Below are positions 52,837-63,639 of a stretch of DNA of 64,000 nucleotides, piece by piece. Position 1 is the first letter of the stretch, and each line of letters opens with the position of its first letter. Both the position numbers and the translations under genes were made by a program. The notes below the pieces were generated by a model that did no database searches, had not been told where the DNA came from, and saw only the letters and a program-made list of their open reading frames with translations. The stretch comes from Bufo bufo (Eukaryota; Chordata; Amphibia; Anura; Bufonidae): the NCBI RefSeq assembly GCF_905171765.1, contig NC_053391.1, positions 151,099,917-151,163,916 on the forward strand, given 5' to 3'.

Positions 52837-53488
52837 TGTAATGATCGACGTCATGCACAGGGAGGATAAAAGGGAAAGCCCTGCCCAAGGGAGAGGGAAA
52901 GGTGGTGACCCCTAACTCACCTTGCGGCTGGCACCTGACTGCCCTGACGTCCCTAGACGGGTTCCTCACCCGTGCGGCGATCACGTGCCTAAACCCTGGC
53001 TTTCCCTAAAATGAGCCCTAGATAGTGAACGGGCCGGTGGGATCGCTAGTCCGCACCACTATCACTAAGAGGGAAACACCAGGGAGAGGACAGACAAAAC
53101 AGACAAACACATACACCCAGGTGGGCGATCACAATAGACCACAAAGGTCCAACAGGGATCCGGAGGGTAGCGGTCTGGACCAACTACCAGAGAACGCAGC
53201 AACACAGCTCCAGAAGGTCAGAATAGATGTCCAGGCAGGAAGTTCTATCTCTGGCAACTAGAGAAGTGTGAGAGAGGAATATAAGGAGGTTTGGGAGTGC
53301 TGGACAAGGAACAGCTGAGGAGAAAGAGCTACGGATCCCTGAGTGAGCCAAAAGGGTTTGCAAAGCAAACCCAGAAAGCTACCATAAGGAAAACAGCCCT
53401 ATCTTAAATAGAGCGTGCAGCCAACCGCTGCGACTTCCTGACCCCGGGTATAACAGAGTCAGGCGTGGTTCTCGATACCCTCGTGACA
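52837..53488 (-). repeat. gypsy-3 3' LTR
   Basis: The LTR spans 652 bp between TGTAATGATCG and TCGTGACA as read on the + strand; on the minus strand the element begins TGTCACGA and ends GATCATTACA. The last codons of pol overlap its inner edge. Confidence 0.95.
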
Positions 53489-55297
53489 GTACCCCCCCTC
53501 TCTACGAGGGGACTCCGGACACTCAGGACCAGGTCTCTCAGGATGAGAGGCATGAAAAACCCGAACTAGCCTGTCGGCGTTTACCTCAGACGCAGGACCC
53601 CACATTCTTTCCTTGGGACCGTAACCTCTCCAATGCACCAGATATTGAAGAGAGCGGTGAACCCGACGAGAATTAACAATTTTGGATATCTGAAATTCTA
53701 GATTACCATCCACGACAACAGGAGGGGGTGGCAGCGGTGACGGTTCTAGAGGTGGAACATATTTTTTGAGTAACGACTTATGAAAAACATTATGAATTTT
53801 AAAAGTCTGAGGTAACTCCAGGCGAAAAGCCACGGGGTTGATGATGGCTTCAATTTTGTAAGGGCCAATAAACCTAGGACCCAGTTTCCAAAAGGGAACC
53901 TTCAATTTAATATTCCTAGTAGACAACCACACATAGTCATTCACTCCTAGGTCCGGACCTGGCGACCGTCTCTTATCACCCATGCATTTGTATTTACCTC
54001 CCATATGTTTCAAGTTAGCTTGCACCTTCTGCCATACCGATGAAAGAGATGACGAAAACCGTTCCTCTTCGGGAACCCCAGAAGACCCCCCCCCCTTGAA
54101 AGTACAGAATTGGGGATGAAAACCATATGCACCAAGAAATGGTGACTTGCCAGTGGATTCCTGACGACGATTATTTATGGCAAACTCAGCTAACGGTAAA
54201 TATGATGACCACAACTCTTGGTTTTCAGACACAAAACATCTTAGATATGTCTCAAGGTTTTGGTTGGTACGCTCAGTCTGTCCATTCGACTGAGGATGGA
54301 AAGCTGAGGAAAAGGACAAGTGTACCCCCAAACGGGAACAAAAAGCTTTCCAAAATTTAGAAATAAACTGGGTACCCCGATCCGAAACAACATCGGAGGG
54401 GACCCCGTGAAGCTTCACGATTTCACTGACGAATACCTGAGCAAGAGTCTTAGCATTAGGTAGTGCGGGTAACGCAATGAAGTGTACCATTTTGCTAAAC
54501 CTGTCCACTACTACCAAAATAACTGTTTTACCCGCAGACAAAGGTAAGTCAGTGATAAAATCCATTGACAGATGTGTCCACGGTCTATTGGGAATGATGA
54601 GTGGTAATAGAGACCCTGCAGGACGTGTATGTGAAACTTTTGCGCGCGCACAGGTAGAACAAGAAGACACAAAATCCAATACATCCTGACGCAACCTTGG
54701 CCACCAAAAACGACGAGACAATAGCTCCAAGGTTGCTTTACTACCCGGGTGCCCAGCAAGTGCCGAACTATGATGTTCCTTTAATAATTCGAAACGTAGG
54801 TTCAACGGTACAAACAATTTCTTTGAGGGGCAAGAGACCGGGGCGTCCCCCTGGGCCTCTAACACCTTCCCCTCTAGAAAAGAGTGTACCGCAGAAACAA
54901 CCACTCCTCTTTGAAGAATGGGCACCGGATCACTCACATTACCCCCTCCAGGGAAACAACGAGATAGTGCATCAGCCTTGGTGTTCTTTGCCCCAGAACG
55001 ATAGGTAATCACAAAGTTAAACCTGGTAAAAAATAGCGACCACCTAGCCTGTCTAGGGGTGAGACGCTTAGCTGATTCGAGGTACAGAAGATTTTTGTGG
55101 TCCGTAATCACAGCGACGGGGTGGACTGCCCCCTCTAAGAAGTGACGCCACTCCTCAAATGCAAGTTTAATAGCTAATAGTTCCCTATTGCCAATATCGT
55201 AGTTCTTTTCTGCTGCAGATAGTTTTTTAGAAAAGAAAGCACAAGGACGCCATTTGCCAGGAGACGGACCCTGAGACAGCACCGCCCCCACTCCCAC
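53459..55297 (-). pseudogene. gypsy-3 pol, RNase H to chromodomain (612 codons)
   Basis: In order: RNase H ([40 protein letters not shown]), a spacer, and the integrase zinc finger (HHSSALAGHPGSKATL with CSTCARAKV, an HHCC site). The integrase core follows: MDFITDLPLSAGKTVILVVV, VSDRGTQFISKFWKA and QSNGQTERTNQNLETYLRCF, giving D, D and E. A chromodomain at the C-terminus has ISKIVNSRRVHRSLQYLVHW and RGYGPKERMW. The chromodomain guides integration in chromoviruses. All motifs are intact, but the frame is cut off from the upstream part of pol by a shift near 55,340. Confidence 0.93.
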
Positions 55298-56790
55298 CTC
55301 TGACGCATCGACTTCAACAATAAAAGGCTGAGAGACATCAGTTGGACTAGTACAGGTGCTGAGGTAAACCTCTCTTTTAGAGAGGAAAAAGCAACTTTAG
55401 CGGCGTCAGACCATTTAGAAAAATCAGTCCCCTTCCTAGTCATGTCAGTAAGCGGTTTTACAATAAGTGAATAATTTTTTATGAATTTCCTATAGAAATT
55501 TGCAAAGCCCAAGAACCGTTGTAGTGCTTTAAGGTTCTCAGGAAGATCCCAATCTAAAATTGCCTGGACCTTCCTAGGATCCATACGGAAACCTGAAGCA
55601 GATAAAAAATAACCTAGGAATTGTATCTCCTGAACGGCGAAGACACATTTTTCAATTTTAGCATATAATTCATTCGTCCGTAGGACCTGCAGTACTTGTC
55701 TGACATGCACCTCATGTGTTTTCAGATCAGACGAATAAATTAAAATATCATCTAGGTATATTACCACAAACCTGCCGATTAGATGACTAAAAATGTCATT
55801 AACGAAATGTTGAAAGACGGCAGGAGCATTGGTCAGACCAAAACGCATAACTAGATTTTCATAATGCCCCTCAGGGGTGTTAAACACTGTCTTCCACTCA
55901 TCCCCCTCCTTAATACGAATCAGATTGTAGGCCCCCCTAAGATCAAGTTTGGAGAACCACCTAGCACCCGCAATCTGGTTAAACAGGTCAGGAATGAGAG
56001 GAAGAGGGTATGGGTCTCGGATGGTTATCTGATTTAATTCGTGAAAATCTAGGCAAGGACGCAGGCCCCCATCTTTCTTTTTAACGAAGAAAAACCCTGC
56101 AGCCACGGGTGAAGAAGAGGGTCTGATGTGTCCCTTAGCCAAGCTCTCAGAGATATAATCTTTAATGGCTTGTCTCTCTGGACCTGAAAGATTATATAAC
56201 CTGGTCTTGGGTAATTTTGCGCCGGGAATAGGGTTAACCGGGCAATCATAAGGACGATGAGGTGGTAACTTCTGACAACCCTTTTCAGAAAAAACATCCT
56301 CAAAATCCGAAATAAATGTAGGTAGGGTAGTTATGGAGGCGACTAAGCAATTGCTATTTAAGCAATTTTCTCTGCACTGCTCACTCCACTCCAATATCTC
56401 CCTGGCCTGCCAATCCACTACTGGATTGTGCGCTACCAACCAGGGAAGACCCAGCACTACCGGAGTAGGAAGCCCCTCCAGAACATAACCTGAAAGCATC
56501 TCGTTATGGTGGTCCCCTACCCGAAGGTGTAAATTATGAACAATGTGGGTGAGGTTTCTCTGAGACAGGGGAGCAGAATCAATAGCGAATATGGGAATGG
56601 GTCTCTGTAACGTACAGAGAGACAAACCCATAGTGCGGGCAAAATGGGCATCTATCAAATTTACCCCTGCTCCACTGTCTAGAAAGAAAGAAATACTCCG
56701 TCTTATCACCAAAAATAATAACCGCTGGCAACACAAATTGCGATGAACGTATGGAGGAAACGTATACCCCCCGGCTAACATCCTCCACAC
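55174..56790 (-). pseudogene. gypsy-3 pol, protease and reverse transcriptase
   Basis: Protease: FFLDSGAGVNLIDAHFARTM (active-site DSG) near residue 40, then VVLGLPWLVAHNPVVDWQAR. Reverse transcriptase: [80 protein letters not shown] and RFVVIYLDDILIYSSDLKTH (YLDD), then QRFLGFANFYRKFIKNYSLI. True coding sequence ends near 55,340, where a shift sends this frame into unrelated residues before the stop at 55,174. The first ATG at 56,790 is an internal start; the protease is normally made as part of Gag-Pol. Confidence 0.93.
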
Positions 56791-57661
56791 AGCCTGGGGT
56801 TAGTAGTTTTTCCGACGGTCTTTTGTTTCTGAGGAAAGAAGGACAGACATTAATGAAATGACCTCTCTCCCCACAAAAAAAACAAACCCCACGCCTACGG
56901 CGAGCCTCAGGAGGACGGACCTGACGAGTAGTTCCTCCTAGCTGCATAGGCTCGTCTAAGTCCGTACAGACTAACTGCTGCTTGGGAGGGGTTACCAATT
57001 GCTCCGTTTTTTTCAACCTGTCCCTAAGGCGTCTCTCTATACGGATAGAAAGGGACATAACCGCATCAAGGGAAAAGGGGGTCTCATACAATGCAAGCGC
57101 ATCCTTAACCCTTTCGGATAACCCAGAGCAGAACTGACTCCTGAGAGCCGGGTCGTTCCATTGGGTATCCGTAGCCCACCTACGGAATTCAGAGCAATAC
57201 TCCTCTACCGGCCGCTCTCCTTGTAAGAGTCTCCATAATCTTGATTCAGCCAGTGCGACTCGGTCAGGTTCGTCATATATGAGACCCAAGGCCCCGAAAA
57301 ACTCATCCACTGACCGGAGAGCCTGGGAATCAGTAGGTAAAGAGAACGCCCAGGACTGCGGGTCCCCCTGCAGCAGGGAAATAACAACCCCCACCCGCTG
57401 ATCTTCATTACCAGAGGAGTAAGGGCGCAGTTTAAAATATAACTTACAGGCCTCACGGAATGTCAAAAACTTGTCCCTTCCCCCAGAAAATCTGTCAGGG
57501 AGAGGGACCTTGGGTTCCGCAACAACCTGGTTACCAGTAGCAACCGCTGGACTTGCGGTCAGTTGTAATTGCTGCTGTTGCTGGAGGACCGACGCCTTCA
57601 ATCCTGCCACCTCAAAAGACAGGCCATGAAAGTGTTTGGACAGAGCAGCAATTTGATCCAT
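56579..57661 (-). CDS. gypsy-3 gag
   Basis: A 360-codon frame starts MDQIAALSKHFHGLSFEVAG and ends out of register after about residue 320. It has an N-terminal coiled coil with a run of glutamines, the capsid domain (VPLPDRFSGGRDKFLTFREA, VISLLQGDPQSWAFSLPTDS, SRLWRLLQGERPVEEYCSEF, LSERVKDALALYETPFSLDA), and a CCHC knuckle CFFCGERGHFINVC. Gag packages element RNA. The overlap with pol (56,579-56,790) and a frame change near 56,690 could be either a real gag-pol frameshift site or a mutation; related elements often have one continuous frame, so I lean to mutation. The start ATG lies 80 bp inside the 5' LTR. Confidence 0.9.
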   Translation of the reverse strand: MDQIAALSKHFHGLSFEVAGLKASVLQQQQQLQLTASPAVATGNQVVAEPKVPLPDRFSGGRDKFLTFREACKLYFKLRPYSSGNEDQRVGVVISLLQGDPQSWAFSLPTDSQALRSVDEFFGALGLIYDEPDRVALAESRLWRLLQGERPVEEYCSEFRRWATDTQWNDPALRSQFCSGLSERVKDALALYETPFSLDAVMSLSIRIERRLRDRLKKTEQLVTPPKQQLVCTDLDEPMQLGGTTRQVRPPEARRRRGVCFFCGERGHFINVCPSFLRNKRPSEKLLTPGCVEDVSRGVYVSSIRSSQFVLPAVIIFGDKTEYFFLSRQWSRGKFDRCPFCPHYGFVSLYVTETHSHIRY

Positions 57662-57741
57662 ACTGGATTCTAAGTAGGTAAATTAAAAAAAAAAAAAAAA
57701 TTATATTTTTTTTACCTACACAAAATAAGGGCCAGAGATAA

Positions 57742-58393
57742 TGTAATGATCGACGTCACACACAGGGAGGATAAAAGGGAAAGCCCTGCCCAAGGGAGAG
57801 GGAAAGGTGGTGACCCCTAACTCACCTTGTGGCTGGCACCTGACTGCCCTGACGTCCCTAGACGGGTTCCTCACCCGTGCGGCGATCACGTGCCTAAACC
57901 CTGGCTTTCCCTAAAATGAGCCCTAGATAGTGAACGGGCCGGTGGGATCGCTAGTCCGCACCACTATCACTAAGAGGGAAACACCAGGGAGAGGACAGAC
58001 AAAACAGACAAACACATACACCCAGGTGGGCGATCACAATAGACCACAAAGGTCCAACAGGGATCCGGAGGGTAGCGGTCTGGACCAACTACCAGAGAAC
58101 GCAGCAACACAGCTCCAGAAGGTCAGAATAGATGTCCAGGCAGGAAGTTCTATCTCTGGCAACCAGAGAAGTGTGAGAGAGGAATATAAGGAGGTTTGGG
58201 AGTGCTGGACAAGGAACAGCTGAGGAGAAAGAGCTACAGATCCCTGAGTGAGCCAAAAGGGTTTGCAAAGCAAACCCAGAAAGCTACCATAAGGAAAACA
58301 GCCCTATCTTAAATAGAGCGTGCAGCCAACCGCTGCGACTTCCTGACCCCGGGTATAACGGAGTCAGGCGTGGTTCTCGATACCCTCGTGCCA
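57742..58393 (-). repeat. gypsy-3 5' LTR
   Basis: This 652-bp copy ends GTGCCA on the + strand where the other has GTGACA. It carries the element promoter; ATTTAAGATAGGGC (minus strand, near 58,315) is a possible TATA. An A17 and T-rich patch lies just inside it at 57,685-57,712. Confidence 0.93.
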
Positions 58394-58398
58394 ATTAC

Positions 58399-58655
58399 TT
58401 ACCTGCTGTCCTAGGTCTTCAGTGCATGCGTACTTCACCATGGAGCTCCAAGTTTTTTCATTTCTATCTTTCAGTATCAAAGGGCAGTCTAACTTCAGTT
58501 TGGCTTCCAAGCCTTCACACTGAGATTAGACCAGCAGTGGAATTAATATGAAAAGGCAGAGTGTCCTGGGTATACCTGATTTATCGTGATTCATGACAAA
58601 TTAATTCAGAATAAATCAAATTTCTTGTCGAAGTTCATTGAATCGGCCGAACTAT
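58399..58655. other. Possible continuation of PLE-C; unclassified
   Basis: This is the far side of the gypsy-3 target. TTACCTGCTGTCCTAGG..CATGCGTACTTCACCATGG has no recognised coding content. It should be the end of PLE-C plus older flanking DNA, which I infer from position. Confidence 0.4.
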
Positions 58656-59011
58656 GGGGGTCATTTATTATCGAAAAATACACCTACCGTATATTAGGCG
58701 TATTTCTGGCTCAGACTGCAGGGCAAAGGTTATTTGAGCCACAGTCTGCAACTTTTCCCTGCTCACGCCAGGTCTAAAAAAGTGGGCATGGCTTTGGGCA
58801 AGAGATGAGGCATCATTTTCTACGCCTGTTTTAGGCATAGAAAATGGTATAAATCTTAGACAGCAAGGGAGCTGCCTTACATTTAGACTGGTGCTGGATG
58901 TGACAAAGTTATGTAGAGGCTTGGCGCCTCTTCATAACTTTGGCAGATCCACCACCATATGTAGGGGTAATTAAGACCGGCATCTAAAATGGCGGTATTA
59001 ATAGATGACCC
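58656..59011. mobile_element. Short non-autonomous DNA element (GGGTCATTTATTA ends)
   Basis: The left end GGGGGTCATTTATTATCG and the right end (minus strand GTGGGTCATCTATTAATACC) form inverted termini of about 18 bp. ACTAT borders both sides (58,651-58,655 and 59,012-59,016). The interior has CACGCCAG, TTTAGGCATAG and GGTGCTGGATG words typical of a common frog MITE. No coding frame. Confidence 0.62.
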
Positions 59012-59157
59012 ACTATAATTTTATTTTGAGTAGAATAAAATGTGGAAAAAGGAGCCATTTTGCAAACAGATTTATAATTTAAAAACACTATGCTGCTTCT
59101 TTTTGTCACAGAATCAGATTTTCTTTTCGCCTTGACAAGGACCTGTTTTCTAAATGT

Positions 59158-59158
<1 letters not shown>

Positions 59159-59199
<41 letters not shown>
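59159..59199. repeat. (TA)n microsatellite, left block
   Basis: About 20 AT repeats end at the TA target of Tc1-D. Two further blocks at 61,176-61,219 and 62,764-62,805 flank Tc1-F and are parts of the same microsatellite separated by insertions, or later growth from TA targets. Confidence 0.9.
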
Positions 59200-59202
<3 letters not shown>

Positions 59203-60126
59203 TACAGACCAAAAGTTTGGACACAACTTCTCATTCAAAGAGTTTTCTTTATTTTCATGACTATGAAGGCATCAAAACTATGAATTAACACATGTGGAAT
59301 TATATACATAACAAACAAGTGTGAAACAACTTTAAATATGTCATATTCTAGGTTCTTCAAAGTAGCCACCTTTTGCTTTGATTGCTGCTTTGCACACTCT
59401 TGGCATTCTCTTGATGAGCTTCAAGAGGTAGTCCCCTGAAATGGTCTTCCAACAGTCTTGAAGGAGTTCCCAGAGATGCTTAGCACTTGTTGGCCCTTTT
59501 GCCTTCAATCTGCGGTCCAGCTCACCCCAAACCATCTCGATTGGGTTCAGGTCCGGTGACTGTGGAGGCCAGGTCATCTGGCGCAGCACCCCATCACTCT
59601 CCTTCATGGTCAAATAGCCCTTACTTTCAAAGTTTTCCCAATTTTCGGCTGACTGACTGACCTTCATTTCTTAAAGTAATGATGGCCACTCGTTTTTCTT
59701 TACTTAGCTGCTTTTTTCTTGCCATAATACAAATTCTAACAGTCTATTCAGTAGGACTATCAGCTGTGTATCCACCTGACTTCTCCTCAACGCCACTGAT
59801 GGTCCCAACCCCATTTATAAGGCAAGAAATCCCACTTATTAAACCTGACAGGGCACACCTGTGAAGTGAAAACCATTTCAGGGGACTACCTCTTGAAGCT
59901 CATCAAGAGAATGCCAAGAGTGTGCAAAGCAGTAATCAAAGCAAAAGGTGGCTACTTTAAAGAACCTAGAATATGACATATTTTCAGTTGTTTCACACTT
60001 GTTTGTTATGTATATAATTCCACATGTGTTAATTCATAGTTTTGATGCCTTCAGTGTGAATCTACAATTTTCATAGTCATGAAAATAAAGAATGAGAAGG
60101 TGTGTCCAAACTTTTGGTCTGTACTG
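59200..60126 (-). mobile_element. Tc1-like element Tc1-D, internally deleted
   Basis: Termini are CAGTACAGACCAAAAGTTTG and its complement, with TA at 59,198-59,199 and 60,127-60,128. The terminal inverted repeats are long: the blocks around CACATGTGGAATTATATA and the CTCTTGATGAGCTTCAAGAG region occur in both halves. Length is 927 bp compared with about 1.6 kb for a full copy. Only the C-terminal transposase remains. Confidence 0.92.
59341..59667 (-). pseudogene. Tc1-D transposase C-terminus (108 codons)
   Basis: The frame reads MKVSQSAENWENFESKGYLT, a short middle, and MTWPPQSPDLNPIEMVWGEL with the third catalytic residue region. It ends RMPRVCKAAIKAKGGYFEEP. The helix-turn-helix domains and the first two aspartates are gone, so it cannot act. 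Confidence 0.88.
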
Positions 60127-60132
60127 TATATA

Positions 60133-61172
60133 CACTCACCTAAAGAATTATTAGGAACACCATACTAATACGGTGTTGGACCCCTTTTGCCTTCAGAACT
60201 GCCTTAATTCTACGTGGCATTGATTCAACAAGGTGCTGATAGCATTCTTTAGAAATGTTGGCCCATATTGATAGGATAGCATCTTGCAGTTGATGGAGAT
60301 TTGAGGGATGCATATCCAGGGCACGAAGCTCCCATTCCACCACATCCCAAAGATGCTCTATTGGGTTGAGATCTGGTGACTGTGGGGGCCATTTTAGTAC
60401 AGTGAACTCATTGTCATGTTCAAGAAACCAATTTGAAATGATTCGAGCTTTGTGAAATGATGCATTATCCTGCTGGAAGTAGCCATCAGAGGATGGGTAC
60501 ATGTTCTCATTCTTTTTACGCCAAATTCGGACTCTACCATTTGAATGTCTCAACAGAAATTGAGACTTATCAGACCAGGCAACATTTTTCCAGTCTTCAA
60601 CAGTCCAATTTTGGTGAGCTCGTGCAAATTGTAGCCTCTTTTTCCTATTTGTAGTGGAGATGAGTGGTACCCGGTGGGGTCTTCTGCTGTTGTAGCCCAT
60701 CCGGCTCAAGGTTGTGCGTGTTGTGGTTTTACAAATGCTTTGCTGCATACCTCGGTTGTAACGAGTGGTTATTTCAGTCAACATTGTTCTTCTATCAGCT
60801 TGAATCAGTCGGCCCATTCTCCTCTGACCTCTAGCACCCACAAGGCATTTTTGCCCACAGGACTGCCGCATACTGGATGTTTTTCCCTTTTCACACCATT
60901 CTTTGTAAACCCTAGAAATGGTTGTGCGTAAAAATCCCAGTAACTGAGCAGATTGTGAAATACTCAGACCGGCCCGTCTGGCACCAACAACCATGCCTCG
61001 CTCAAAATTGCTTAAATCACCTTTCTTTCCCATTGTGACATTCAATTTGGAGTTCAGGAGATTGTCTTGACCAGGACCACCCCCCTAAATGCATTGAAGC
61101 AACTTGATTGGTTGACTAGAAAATTGCATTAATGAGAAATAGAACAGGTGTTCCTAATAATTCTTTAGGTGA

Positions 61173-61175
<3 letters not shown>
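60133..61175 (-). mobile_element. Tc1-like element Tc1-E
   Basis: Termini are CACTCACCTAAAGAATTATT..AGGAACACC and the complement, with TA at 60,131-60,132 and 61,176-61,177. It lies 6 bp from Tc1-D. Terminal repeats are about 29 bp. One long transposase frame fills most of the element. Confidence 0.93.
60140..61045 (-). CDS. Tc1-E transposase, 301 codons with in-frame deletion
   Basis: A single open frame covers the paired-like DNA-binding domain (DLSNFERGMVVGARRAGLSI, FLRTTISRVYKEWCEKGKTS), a second helix-turn-helix (TRTTLSRMGYNSRRPHRVPL) and catalytic motifs VAWSDKSQFLL, FQQDNASFHKA and SPDLNPIEHLWD. Full Tc1 proteins have about 340 residues and about 90 between the first two aspartates; here the spacing is about 35. 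An in-frame deletion has therefore removed part of the catalytic core, between KNENMY and PSSDGYF. The WSDE residue is K. It could still bind DNA; catalysis is very unlikely. The ATG at 61,045 leaves a short leader to the terminus. Confidence 0.9.
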   Translation of the reverse strand: MNVTMGKKGDLSNFERGMVVGARRAGLSISQSAQLLGFLRTTISRVYKEWCEKGKTSSMRQSCGQKCLVGARGQRRMGRLIQADRRTMLTEITTRYNRGMQQSICKTTTRTTLSRMGYNSRRPHRVPLISTTNRKKRLQFARAHQNWTVEDWKNVAWSDKSQFLLRHSNGRVRIWRKKNENMYPSSDGYFQQDNASFHKARIISNWFLEHDNEFTVLKWPPQSPDLNPIEHLWDVVEWELRALDMHPSNLHQLQDAILSIWANISKECYQHLVESMPRRIKAVLKAKGVQHRISMVFLIIL

Positions 61176-61219
<44 letters not shown>

Positions 61220-61222
<3 letters not shown>

Positions 61223-62760
61223 TGCTCAAAAAAATAAAGGGATCACAAAAATAACACATCCTAGATCTGAATTAATTAAATATTCTTCTGAAATACTTTG
61301 TTCTTTGCATAGTTGAATGTGCTGATATCAAAATCACACTAAAATGTAAAATAGTAATCAAATTTTTCAACCCATGGAGGTCTGGATTTGGAGTCACACT
61401 CAAAATTAAAGTGGAAAAACACACTACAGGCTGATCCAACTTTAATGGAATGTCCTTAAAACAAGTCAAATTGAGGCTCAGTAGTGTGTGTGGCCTCCAC
61501 GTGCCTGTATGACCTCCCTACAACGCCTGTGCATGCTCCTGATGAGGTGGCGGACGGTCTCCTGAGGGATCTCCTCCCAGACCTGGACTAAAGCATCTGC
61601 CAACTCCTGGACAGTCTGTGGTGCAACGTGACGTTGGTGGATAGAGCGAGACATGATGTCCCAGATGTGCTCAATTGGATTCAGGTCTGGGGAACGGGCG
61701 GGCCAGTCCATAGCATCAATGCCTTCGTCTTGCAGGAACTGCTGACACACTCCAGCCACATGAGGTCTAGCATTGTCTTGCATTAGGAGGACCCCAGGGC
61801 CAACCGCACCAGCATATGGTCTCACAAGGGGTCTGAGGATCTCATCTCGGTACCTAATGGCAGTCAGGCTACCTCTGGCCACCCCACACCATTACTGACC
61901 CAATGCCAAACCGGTCATGCTGGAGAATGTTGCAGGCAGCAGAACGTTCTCCACGGCGTCTCCAGACTCTCTGTCACGTCTGTCACATGTGCTCAGTGTG
62001 AACCTGCTTTCATCTGTGAAGAGCACAGGGCGCCAGTGGCGAATTTGCCAATCTTGGTGTTCTCTGGCAAATCCCAAACGTCCTGCACGGTGTTGGGCTG
62101 TAAGCACAACCCCCACCTGTGGACTCGGGCCCTCATATCACCCTCATGGAGTCTGTTTCTGACCGTTTGAGCAGACACATGCACATTTGTGGCCTGCTGG
62201 AGGTCATTTTGCAGGGCTCTGGCAGTGCTCCTCCTGTTCCTCCTTGCACAAAGGCGGAGGTAGCGGTCCTGCTGCTGGGTTGTTGCCCTCCTACGGCCTT
62301 CTTCACGTCTCCTGATGTACTGGCCTGTCTCCTGGTAGCGCCTCCATGCTCTGGACATTACACTGACAGACACAGCAAACCTTCTTGCCACAGCTCGCAT
62401 TGATGTGCCATCCTGGATAAGCTGCACTACCTGAGCCACTTGTGTGGGTTGTAGACTCCGTCTCATGCTACCACTAGAGTGAAAGCACCGCCAGCATTCA
62501 AAAGTGACCAAAACATCAGCCAGGAAGCATAGGAACTGAGAAGTGGTCTGTGATCACCACCTGCAGAACCACTTCTTTATTGGGGGTGTCTTGCTAATTG
62601 CGTATAATTTCCACCTGTTGTCTATCCCATTTTCACAACAGCATGTGAAATTGATTGTCACTCAGTGTTGCTTCCTAAGTGGACAGTTTGATTTCACAGA
62701 AGTGTGAATGACTTGGAGTTACATTGTGTTGTTTAAGTGTTCCCTTTATTTTTTTGAGCA

Positions 62761-62763
<3 letters not shown>
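61220..62763 (-). mobile_element. Tc1-like element Tc1-F, near full length
   Basis: Termini are CACTGCTCAAAAAAATAAAG and the complement, with TA at 61,218-61,219 and 62,764-62,765. The length of 1,544 bp is that of a complete Tc1. The transposase on the minus strand is split in three frames. Confidence 0.95.
61478..62511 (-). pseudogene. Tc1-F transposase, two frame breaks
   Basis: The N-terminal frame begins at 62,511 and holds the DNA-binding region [20 protein letters not shown] and [21 protein letters not shown] second frame (62,116-61,892) holds [20 protein letters not shown] with the first aspartate (FTDESRF). A third (61,882-61,478) holds VLLMQDNARPHVAGVCQQFL and WPARSPDLNPIEHIWDIMSR with the other catalytic residues, and ends IQARGGHTHY. 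All domains are present, broken near 62,095 and 61,890. Confidence 0.93.
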
Positions 62764-62805
<42 letters not shown>

Positions 62806-62809
<4 letters not shown>

Positions 62810-63425
62810 AAGTACAAGTTATTTAGATGCAGATGAATATCTCTTTTAAGCCCAAATGAAATATATCTATATATTTTCTATTCTCTGCAGTAATAAACAT
62901 AATTGGAAATAATATAAGATTTCTATTTCTTCAGCAGTCTAAGTAAATAAGCATATTTTTTCTGTCTTGTTATGTTTCTTCTCATGTTTCAGGAGCCGTT
63001 TTGCATGCATAATGTATGGTTTTCTGTTGTTTAAGTATAGCATGTGATAAAATGATGACAATATAAAAAGCACAATATATTGCATATTTATTACCAGCTC
63101 TCTATGATGTACATTCTCACTGTAAGATATATGCTGATATGTCATGTATGATGAGAAAATTCAAGGTAAGGTGTGGATTAGATTATTATAATAATATATT
63201 TAATTGTGATTCCCTATTAAAACTGTCATTTTAATTTCCTTTGTACTGTCATACTTATTTAGTAGGTAGCACATCAAACTGAATGCATTATAATGTATAA
63301 TGTAAAGCAGTTGATAAGAATTCATAGGCACTGTTTTTGCACAGTTACAATAAGTATATACTGTGTTTTTCTGCCAAACACTGATTTGCATTTTCTCCTG
63401 TCACCTCCACGTAAGCATGCTTGAA
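62806..63425. other. AT-rich DNA, nothing recognised
   Basis: About 70% A+T with no coding frame beyond chance, no terminal repeat and no tandem structure. It may be the oldest, unique flanking DNA in the window. Confidence 0.5.
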
Positions 63426-63550
63426 ATTGCCCCATAAACCTCATGCACATGACCATGTCATGTGCACCTTGTATTTTTCTCACTCCATCACTAGAACTAT
63501 TCTTGTCTGCAATATGGACAAGAATAGGACAGATTCTATCAGTTTAGTAG
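63426..63550. mobile_element. Fragment of the CATGCACA..-type DNA element
   Basis: AAACCTCATGCACATGACCATG resembles the terminus at 42,190-42,212 read on the minus strand, and ATTCTTGTCTGCAATATGGA..CAAGAATAGGACA is an inner palindrome of the same family. The other end is not seen. Confidence 0.45.
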
Positions 63551-63639
63551 TGAGCATATGTATTCAACCAACACAGGGATGAAATCCATGTGCTGTCTGC
63601 CAAATACGGCATGTGCTTGTGCGCAATGCTCAAGTCTCC

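Larger units (their letters stand above)
52837..58393 (-). mobile_element. Ty3/gypsy chromovirus gypsy-3, recent insertion
   Basis: Two 652-bp LTRs (52,837-53,488 and 57,742-58,393) flank a 4.25-kb interior on the minus strand, with ATTAC duplicated at 52,832-52,836 and 58,394-58,398. I count seven differences between the LTRs, about 1%. A polypurine tract (GAGAGGGGGGTAC, minus strand) adjoins the 3' LTR. Gag, protease, reverse transcriptase, RNase H, integrase and chromodomain are all present in long frames with two frame changes. Confidence 0.96.
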
